A DNA stretch of 9,795 nucleotides, taken from an uncultured Clostridia bacterium. Its GTDB lineage: Bacteria; Bacillota_A; Clostridia; TANB77; CAG-508. Where the stretch lies: contig CANQLO010000045.1 in assembly GCA_947624715.1 (NCBI GenBank), positions 1 through 9,795 on the forward strand. Reading direction: 5' to 3'. The notes under the pieces were generated by a model that saw only the letters and a program-made list of their open reading frames with translations, was not told where the DNA came from and did no database searches. Both the position numbers and the translations under genes were made by a program. Positions 1 to 4,613 of the stretch are shown here, piece by piece (the first letter of the stretch is position 1; each line of letters starts with the position of its first letter).

Positions 1-1440
1 GGAACAGGATATACAATCCAATATGCACTATATAATACAACAACATGGCTAGATTATAGTGAAAGTAGTAAGCCAAAAATGACAAAGAATGGAACAATCT
101 ATGCAAGACTAAAACAAAATGGAACAACAAATTATGGAAGTGAAACAACAGGAACAGTAAGTAAGATAGATAAATTAGCACCAAATACTCCAACATTCAC
201 AGAAAAACATGATGACAAAGGAGTAACCATCTCAATAACAGCAACAGACCAAGAAGCAGATAATACACAAGGTTATGCAAAATCAGACATAGGGCTATAT
301 TACTTTAGTACAGATGGAGGAGTAACATATACACCATCAACTGGACAAAGCGAAAAGTCAAAAACAATATCATTACAGCCGGGAACATACCAATTAAAAG
401 TAAAAGTACAAGATAAAGCAGGAAATACAAAAGAAAGTACGCAAAACACAAGTGTAACAATAGAAGAACCAACAGGACCACATGGAAAACCATTACCAAG
501 AACGGTAAAAGACATAGATCATCCAACAGTACAAGGTGAAGATAAACTAGGAAATCCGGTAGTAATTCCAGGAGGGTTTAAATTTGCAGGAACACCAGAT
601 GATACAGTGGAGGATGGAATTATAATAGAAGATGATGAAGGAAATCAATTTGTATGGATACCAGTAAGTAATATAGATGGAGATAATGATGCAAAAACAC
701 AACCAAATTCAGATGATTTAATTACATTAAAAAGTGGAGACAAAGTAGAAATAACACTAGGAAGGTATACATTTGCTACAAGTAGTCCGGGAATACCAGA
801 ACTAAAGCAAAACGGAGCAAATCATTCAGAAAGGTCAGCATCAACTCTTATTTCAAGTTGGTTTTATGAAGATACTAGTAGTGGGGGAAGACCAAATGGA
901 GGAGAAGGAGCAAAAAATTTAGCAGGATTTGTAAAAAGTGTACAAGATAATCATGGATATTATCTAGCAAGATATGAAGCAGGAGAAGGAAATGATGGTA
1001 AACCGGTATCGAAATTAGGAAAAGTATGGAATAATATAACTCAACCAGATGCCTCAGACGCAGCACAAAAAATGTATGAAGGAGAAGAAAAATATACAAG
1101 TGATTTAGTAAATAGTTATGCATGGGATACAGCTATAGTATATATACAAGCAATGGGGAATGACAATTATGCAAATACAAATAGAGGAACAAATAGTTCG
1201 TTAAAAAGTACAGGAGAAACAGGAGACGTGAAGTGTAATATCTATGATATGGCAGGAAATGTATTAGAATGGACAACAGAATATTCTACTTACACTAACA
1301 GAGGCTACAGCTACCCTCGCGTTTATCGAGGTGGTAATTACTGCTACAGCAGCACCTACACAGCTGTTCGTGGCGACGACTATGTGACCGGCAGCATCAA
1401 CGTCTACCTCGGGTTCCGTCCACTTTTATATTTAAAGTAG
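1..1440 (+). CDS. Surface-type protein with Ig-like modules and C-terminal FGE/C-type-lectin-like domain; candidate DGR target (5' truncated)
   Basis: The frame is open from base 1, so the true start lies upstream; the ATG at 79 is internal. Counting codon 1 at base 1, codons 1-54 look like the end of one beta-rich module. Codons ~55-155 (from KIDKLAPNTP) form an Ig/fibronectin-like module, and ~157-215 are a linker. The rest is an FGE-sulfatase (SUMF1)-like, C-type-lectin-fold domain: FVWIPV at 217, YYLARYEAG at 320, NIYDMAGNVLEW at 413, RVYRGG at 440 and GFRP at 471. In this fold family such domains are often binding proteins, not enzymes, and no catalytic residues could be assigned. The final ~40 codons differ sharply from the rest in base and codon use and match a DGR variable region. 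I infer a surface-displayed ligand-binding protein with a diversified tip. The anchor or signal sequence is outside the window. The C-terminal family assignment is firm; the role is inferred. Confidence 0.85.
   Translation, partial: GTGYTIQYALYNTTTWLDYSESSKPKMTKNGTIYARLKQNGTTNYGSETTGTVSKIDKLAPNTPTFTEKHDDKGVTISITATDQEADNTQGYAKSDIGLYYFSTDGGVTYTPSTGQSEKSKTISLQPGTYQLKVKVQDKAGNTKESTQNTSVTIEEPTGPHGKPLPRTVKDIDHPTVQGEDKLGNPVVIPGGFKFAGTPDDTVEDGIIIEDDEGNQFVWIPVSNIDGDNDAKTQPNSDDLITLKSGDKVEITLGRYTFATSSPGIPELKQNGANHSERSASTLISSWFYEDTSSGGRPNGGEGAKNLAGFVKSVQDNHGYYLARYEAGEGNDGKPVSKLGKVWNNITQPDASDAAQKMYEGEEKYTSDLVNSYAWDTAIVYIQAMGNDNYANTNRGTNSSLKSTGETGDVKCNIYDMAGNVLEWTTEYSTYTNRGYSYPRVYRGGNYCYSSTYTAVRGDDYVTGSINVYLGFRPLLYLK
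1291..1419 (+). other. Candidate variable region (VR) of a diversity-generating retroelement
   Basis: By hand count, 24 of 39 codons in 1303-1419 end in C, against 3 of 50 in 1141-1290. G+C is about 56% over 1303-1420 and about 35% over 1201-1260. The C-ending codons are TAC, AGC, ACC, GGC, GAC, ATC, AAC, GTC, CTC and TGC. Each is AAC with only the first two bases replaced, as expected from adenine-specific mutagenesis of a template rich in AAC. Codons that are fixed in the family (RVYRGG, AVR, GFRP) interrupt the variable ones. The patch lies at the extreme C-terminus of a C-type-lectin-like domain, where DGR variable regions normally sit. The 3' invariant stretch GGGTTCCGTCCAC (1411-1423) is the likely homing-initiation (IMH) side. 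The left boundary is approximate. No template repeat is visible in the window. Confidence 0.85.
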
Positions 1441-1464
1441 CTCTGAATGCTGAAAAAGAGATAA

Positions 1465-1498
1465 ATACAAGTGATAGAAATATCACTTGTATATTTTT
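1465..1498 (+). terminator. 12-bp hairpin with GAAA loop and short U-tract after the VR gene
   Basis: ATACAAGTGATA (1465-1476) pairs perfectly with TATCACTTGTAT (1481-1492) around a GAAA loop, and ATTTTT follows. It starts 25 nt after the stop codon and suits an intrinsic terminator. Hairpins with a GRNA-type tetraloop just downstream of the VR also help target recognition in the Bordetella phage DGR, so a second role is possible but unproven. Confidence 0.8.
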
Positions 1499-1529
1499 AC
1501 ACCTCATATTTACAAATTATGTAACCAAA

Positions 1530-1576
1530 GCCCTTGAAAAAAATAAATAATATAGTATAATTAATTCATAAAGGGC
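1530..1576. repeat. 6-bp inverted repeat flanking a promoter
   Basis: GCCCTT (1530-1535) and AAGGGC (1571-1576) are exact inverted copies that enclose the promoter at 1534-1561; the left arm overlaps the -35 box. The arrangement could be an operator with two half-sites or a weak stem. Six base pairs across a 35-nt gap may also be chance. Confidence 0.3.
1534..1561 (+). promoter_or_regulatory. Vegetative-type promoter for the 664-aa/149-aa gene pair
   Basis: TTGAAA (1534-1539) and TATAAT (1556-1561) are separated by 16 nt in an AT-rich leader, about 65 nt before the start at 1627. A ribosome-binding site AAGGG (1613-1617) lies 9 nt before that ATG. The promoter lies after the hairpin at 1465-1498, so this unit is transcribed separately from the VR gene. 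Confidence 0.65.
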
Positions 1577-1626
1577 AAAATTAAGGTTAAAGATTAACAT
1601 TTATACAAAAAGAAGGGATAGATTAA

Positions 1627-3621
1627 ATGGATTTATCACAAAAGAATAATAATCAAAAAAATCAATACCAATTTATAATAGAGCAAAATAATAAAAATTA
1701 TTTAGGACTTGCAGAACAAATAAGAAATCTTAGATTAAATAAAGACATAACAGCACAAGATAGGCAGTTTGCAATATTAGAATTGCAAATTAAGCAAGAA
1801 GAAATAGAAAGAGATACAGTTGCTAAAGAACAAGCAATTGCCAATTTATATGTTAGAGAAATGGAAGAAAATCTGACTCAACGCAGAATGAATAATGAGA
1901 TTTCGGTACAGGAATTTGCAAATGAAATAAAAAATATAAGAGAATATAGATCAATGATTTCTATAAAAAATTCTATTGAAGATTATGACAATGAAGCAAC
2001 AATTATCGAAATGAAATTAAGATTAGAACATATGAAAAAAAATATGGGAAAGATTTCTAAAGAACAGGCTGACAAAAATATTGCGGAAATGGAACAAACA
2101 TTAAATGATAACGAAGAGTATAGACAAGATGAAGTTAATGAGTTAATTAAGCAAAATTTTGAATATAAAAGAAGAAATTTATACTATCAAAGAAATAGTG
2201 GAGAAATATCAACAGATGAATTAAAACAAAAATTAGAAGAGTTAGAACAATTTAAGGGAAAGGTGCCAACTGAAAAAGAATTTCAGGAAATGTTGGACAA
2301 TTTATCAAATAAGTATTTAGAACAACCACAACAGTCACAATCATATGAAAGAAAAGTAAGCAGTAGAGATGGTATAAATAGTTCATATTATTGGGAACAA
2401 AACAAAAATCAAAATATAAATGAATGGCATGAATATGGAGTATATCATAATGTTCAAGATTTTGATAATAAAATTTTTAAATATAGTTTAGAAGCACCAT
2501 CAGATACAACAGCACATTATTTAGGATATATCGGAGAAAAATTAGGAGAAGAATATGCTAGAGGAGCAAATGGAGATAAAGCTGAATTAGCCAAACAATT
2601 TGCTATGCTTGAAGTACAAGGTAGAATGGGAGAATTCCTAGATATATACAATTCTGAACAAACAAGTGGATATGATAATCCTAAACTACTATTACAATTA
2701 GAAAAAGTTAATGGATTGAATATCGAAGAATTCGAGGATACAATAGGCCTTGATACATCTGCATTACATCAAGATATATTTGTTGCAACTTATGAAATAG
2801 AAGAATGGGACGATACTTTAAAAAAGAATGTAATGAAACCGATTAAGGAATATTATCAAAAAGGCGAAAATGGTTATTTTGATATTATAGGAACTGGTAC
2901 AGAAGATAAAACAACATTTGTAATTGATGGTATGCAACTAGATGTGGAAACAGAAAAGGTGCAACAGGGAGATACAGTTGAAAAGTTAACTCAAATGGAA
3001 ATGGGTGATAGGCTTATTAAGAATGGAATTGAGGATTCATTAAAAAATGGAAAAGTAACAGAAGTTGCACAATTAACAGATATAAGTTTTTTAAATGACT
3101 TCAAGAAACAATGTGGAATACCAGAAAATTGGGACTTAAATGGTAGGACATTTATTGTATCAACAATAAATGAAAAAGGTGAGGAAGATTTTGACATTAT
3201 AATTAGAAATGATAATGAAGAAAACACAAAATATGAACATTTAATGGGATTAAATTCTACAGATAAAAGCGGAAGGGAAATGTATACTACAACTGGTCGA
3301 CAAATTCAAGGAGCAGATGAACTAAATAAAACAAAAACACTAAAAGAGTTTATGACAAAAAGTGGTCATAGATACACAATAACTAGAAATGAAGAAGGAA
3401 AATTAGGATTTAGCGAAATCTTTAGAGAAAATGAAAATATAATTCAAGGTCAACATGTAGATGCATATACGTATTCAACAGTTGATTTGATAAATAAGTA
3501 TAAAGAAGCAAAAATAAATCAAGAAGACCTAGATAAAGCATTTGAAACAATTAGTAGAACAAAAGAAGAAAGACAGCAAACACAAAATCAAGAAAAAACT
3601 AATAATTTTGAAGGTAGGTAA
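1627..3621 (+). CDS. Uncharacterised 664-aa soluble protein with N-terminal 51-residue helical repeats
   Basis: I do not recognise a family. The protein has no signal peptide or membrane segment, so it is probably cytoplasmic. Residues 37-240 are charged, helix-forming and built of four degenerate repeats. The motif [NK/NN/GK/GE]-x-I-[ST] recurs with its Ile at residues 41, 92, 143 and 194, exactly 51 apart. A similar motif (AKINQEDLDKAF) reappears alone near residue 628. The Gln/Ser-rich stretch at 232-246 separates this arm from a mixed alpha/beta region (~250-610) with segments such as YLGYIGEKLGEEYARGA (298-314) and GRTFIVSTINEKGEEDFDI (506-524). The last 20 residues are Lys/Gln-rich and probably disordered. 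The start is supported by AAGGG 9 nt upstream. The stop is 5 nt before the next gene, which suggests translational coupling. Codon use is A/T-ending like the core genes. A scaffold or partner-binding role is only a guess. Confidence 0.8.
   Translation: MDLSQKNNNQKNQYQFIIEQNNKNYLGLAEQIRNLRLNKDITAQDRQFAILELQIKQEEIERDTVAKEQAIANLYVREMEENLTQRRMNNEISVQEFANEIKNIREYRSMISIKNSIEDYDNEATIIEMKLRLEHMKKNMGKISKEQADKNIAEMEQTLNDNEEYRQDEVNELIKQNFEYKRRNLYYQRNSGEISTDELKQKLEELEQFKGKVPTEKEFQEMLDNLSNKYLEQPQQSQSYERKVSSRDGINSSYYWEQNKNQNINEWHEYGVYHNVQDFDNKIFKYSLEAPSDTTAHYLGYIGEKLGEEYARGANGDKAELAKQFAMLEVQGRMGEFLDIYNSEQTSGYDNPKLLLQLEKVNGLNIEEFEDTIGLDTSALHQDIFVATYEIEEWDDTLKKNVMKPIKEYYQKGENGYFDIIGTGTEDKTTFVIDGMQLDVETEKVQQGDTVEKLTQMEMGDRLIKNGIEDSLKNGKVTEVAQLTDISFLNDFKKQCGIPENWDLNGRTFIVSTINEKGEEDFDIIIRNDNEENTKYEHLMGLNSTDKSGREMYTTTGRQIQGADELNKTKTLKEFMTKSGHRYTITRNEEGKLGFSEIFRENENIIQGQHVDAYTYSTVDLINKYKEAKINQEDLDKAFETISRTKEERQQTQNQEKTNNFEGR
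1735..2346 (+). repeat. Four tandem degenerate 51-residue (153-bp) repeats within the 664-aa protein
   Basis: The units span residues 37-87, 88-138, 139-189 and 190-240. Each opens with a short turn and helix start: LNKDITAQ, MNNEISVQEF, NMGKISKEQ, NSGEISTDEL. Each turn is preceded by an Arg/Lys-rich helix end (IRNLR, LTQRR, EHMKK, LYYQR). The nucleotide sequences have diverged, so the duplication is old. The turn motif resembles short helical SHOCT-type segments, but I cannot confirm that. Confidence 0.65.
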
Positions 3622-3626
3622 TAAAG

Positions 3627-4076
3627 ATGAATGAGCAAACAAAAGAAATCTATTCAGAAGTTTATAGTATATTAAACTTGTTAGGAGAAAATTATATAAA
3701 AAGATTACCAATTAGTTTATTCAACATGATAAAAGAAGAAAGAAAGCAAGATTATGAACCCAAATATGATCTGAAAAATGATTTATCACAACAAAATATT
3801 AAAAGAGAAACTTTATCAATGATTGCATTATTTCATCTTAATTATTGGTGTAATTCAGATGAAGAAAAAAATGAATTAAAAACATTATTTAAAACTAATG
3901 AAAAGAAGCATCAAGAAGAAATTAGAGAAATATATAATCCTGATAATTTGTTTAAAAATAATAATTTACAACAAGAAGAAAAAGCTACAACAAATGAAGT
4001 AGCAATGGTAAAATATAAAGAACCTTTATTTAAGAGATTTATTAATAAAATAAAAAATTTATTTCACATAAATTAA
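3627..4076 (+). CDS. Uncharacterised 149-aa protein with basic amphipathic C-terminal helix
   Basis: I cannot name a function. Residues 1-75 are predicted mostly helical and contain a hydrophobic core segment, ETLSMIALFHLNYWC (61-75). Residues 77-102 are a highly charged Lys/Glu helix followed by YNPDNLF (103-109). A Gln/Glu/Asn-rich linker (110-123) leads to PLFKRFINKIKNLF (133-146). That segment alternates hydrophobic and Lys/Arg residues and could lie on a membrane surface. There is no signal peptide or full transmembrane span. AGG at 3616-3618, inside the stop-codon context of the preceding gene, sits 8 nt before the ATG, so translation of the two genes is probably coupled. They likely act together. 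Reality as a gene is supported by the coupling, codon use and a closing hairpin. Confidence 0.75.
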   Translation: MNEQTKEIYSEVYSILNLLGENYIKRLPISLFNMIKEERKQDYEPKYDLKNDLSQQNIKRETLSMIALFHLNYWCNSDEEKNELKTLFKTNEKKHQEEIREIYNPDNLFKNNNLQQEEKATTNEVAMVKYKEPLFKRFINKIKNLFHIN

Positions 4077-4081
4077 TTAAA

Positions 4082-4119
4082 AGCCTCAGACATACCTATT
4101 GGTAGGAATGTTTGAGGCT
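4082..4119. terminator. Long hairpin between convergent units, possible bidirectional terminator
   Basis: AGCCTCAGACATACCTA (4082-4098) pairs with TAGGAATGTTTGAGGCT (4103-4119 region) over 17 positions, with one A-A mismatch and one G-T pair, around a TTGG loop. On the plus strand it follows the 149-aa gene's stop by 5 nt, but only CTATTACG follows, with no U-run. On the minus strand the hairpin is followed by TTTTAATTAATTT, a better terminator for the Cys-rich genes reading leftward. The 74 bases from 4120 to 4193 show nothing else. Confidence 0.65.
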
Positions 4120-4193
4120 CTATTACGCCACTTTACAAGGGCATTTCAAATGAATAAGAATTAATCTTAAAAAAATGTATTATTATCTATATT

Positions 4194-4286
4194 TTAGCAA
4201 AAACCTTTGTTTCCACCACAGCAACATAATAATAAAAGAATTATTATTATACAGAAACAATCGTTATCTTTTCCACATCCTTGCAT
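4194..4286 (-). CDS. 30-aa Cys-rich single-membrane-segment micro-protein
   Basis: This is a short gene with a near-consensus ribosome-binding site, AAAGGAGGA (minus strand, 4302-4294), 7 nt before its ATG (4286-4284). The peptide opens with MQGCGKDNDCFC. A hydrophobic run of Ile then Leu (residues 13-20) follows, then CCCGG and a tail ending in FC. Seven of the 30 residues are Cys. The layout (polar Cys-containing head, hydrophobic segment, CCCG, Gly-rich tail) matches the larger neighbour at 4345-4473, so the two are probably paralogues. Small Cys-rich proteins of this sort are seen in Clostridia, sometimes labelled chorion-class high-cysteine proteins; their function is unknown to me. Spore-coat or membrane metal binding are guesses. 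Too short for most gene callers. Confidence 0.7.
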   Translation of the reverse strand: MQGCGKDNDCFCIIIILLLLCCCGGNKGFC

Positions 4287-4324
4287 GAAATAGTCCTCCT
4301 TTCTAAGAAAAAATATTTTTAGAA

Positions 4325-4346
4325 AATTATCAATTTATTGATAATT
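4325..4346 (-). terminator. AT-only hairpin between the two Cys-rich genes
   Basis: AATTATCAA (4325-4333) pairs with TTGATAATT (4338-4346) around a 4-nt loop, overlapping the stop codon of the 42-aa gene. On the minus strand it is followed by TTTTCTAAAAATATTTTTT. The stem contains only two G-C pairs, so it is weak. It could act as a partial terminator or a 3'-end protector between the two genes. Confidence 0.4.
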
Positions 4347-4473
4347 AGTTACCACAGCAAGGTGGTGTTGGCATACAGCCACAATCATTATCTCTACCGC
4401 CACATCCACAGCAGCATAGTAACAATATTAGGATAATGAACCATAAGGTATCACCGTTACAACAACCTCTCAT
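4345..4473 (-). CDS. 42-aa Cys-rich single-membrane-segment micro-protein
   Basis: I place the start at the ATG at 4473-4471. AGGAGGT lies 6 nt upstream, whereas the further ATG at 4527 has no such site and would put the ribosome-binding site inside the gene. The peptide begins MRGCCNGDT, then has a membrane-like segment LWFIILILLL (residues 10-19). CCCGCGG follows, then a tail with DCGC and PPCCGN. Ten of 42 residues are Cys. The aromatic-hydrophobic stretch followed by CCCGCGG is typical of small uncharacterised clostridial proteins. The Cys pairs suggest metal binding or disulfide/cross-link formation, which is inference. It is divergent from mutL, and the similar 30-aa gene lies 58 nt downstream on the same strand, probably as one unit. 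Confidence 0.75.
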   Translation of the reverse strand: MRGCCNGDTLWFIILILLLCCCGCGGRDNDCGCMPTPPCCGN

Positions 4474-4478
4474 TTTAT

Positions 4479-4485
4479 ACCTCCT
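4479..4485 (-). promoter_or_regulatory. Ribosome-binding site fixing the start of the 42-aa Cys-rich gene
   Basis: The minus strand reads AGGAGGT, a full anti-Shine-Dalgarno match, ending 5-6 nt before the ATG at 4473. This excludes the longer 60-codon reading that begins at 4527. Confidence 0.85.
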
Positions 4486-4530
4486 ACAATAAGTTTTTAA
4501 ATCTTTAGTATGATATATATTATTCACTAT

Positions 4531-4559
4531 AAAATAATTTGGTTACGGATACTGTACAA
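4531..4559 (-). promoter_or_regulatory. Possible promoter for the Cys-rich genes
   Basis: The minus strand has TTGTAC (4559-4554), 17 nt, then TATTTT (4536-4531), each four of six to consensus. It would overlap the mutL promoter's -35 box, since both use the TGTACA palindrome. The match is weak. If these are spore genes, a different sigma factor and site may apply. Confidence 0.3.
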
Positions 4560-4581
4560 AAATAGTTTGAAATGATATAAT
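4553..4581 (+). promoter_or_regulatory. Extended -10 promoter for mutL
   Basis: TATAAT (4576-4581) is preceded by TGA, giving an extended -10 element. TGTACA (4553-4558) lies 17 nt upstream and matches TTGACA at four of six positions. It is 32 nt before the mutL ATG, so the leader is very short. It probably drives the whole mutL-to-HlyD run. Confidence 0.65.
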
Positions 4582-4613
4582 CAATTTGAATTTTGAAAGT
4601 GAGGAAACAAATA

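Noticed and set aside
300..1123. Minus-strand open frames under the surface-protein gene
   Set aside because: They are Leu/Phe-rich antisense shadows without ribosome-binding sites or recognisable domains.
1303..1420. GC-rich tail as horizontally acquired DNA or an assembly chimera
   Set aside because: The frame, the conserved scaffold residues and the family-typical GFRP end continue through it, and the bias is confined to AAC-derivable codons. A DGR variable region explains this better.
4121..4193. Search for a tRNA, riboswitch or template repeat in the gap after the long hairpin
   Set aside because: No cloverleaf, no similarity to the VR tail and no further stem were seen; it appears to be plain 3' flank of the minus-strand unit.
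4340..4470. G+C-richer patch considered as a DGR template repeat
   Set aside because: It does not align with the VR on either strand; its composition is explained by Cys and Gly codons of the minus-strand micro-gene.
4474..4527. N-terminal extension of the 42-aa Cys-rich protein to ATG 4527
   Set aside because: The extension overlaps the AGGAGGT site used by the inner ATG, lacks its own site and is not Cys-rich like the rest.
4593..4613. TTG start 21 bases upstream for mutL
   Set aside because: GAGG at 4601-4604 would lie inside the gene; it is correctly placed for ATG 4614, and MGKIVLLDD is a normal MutL beginning.
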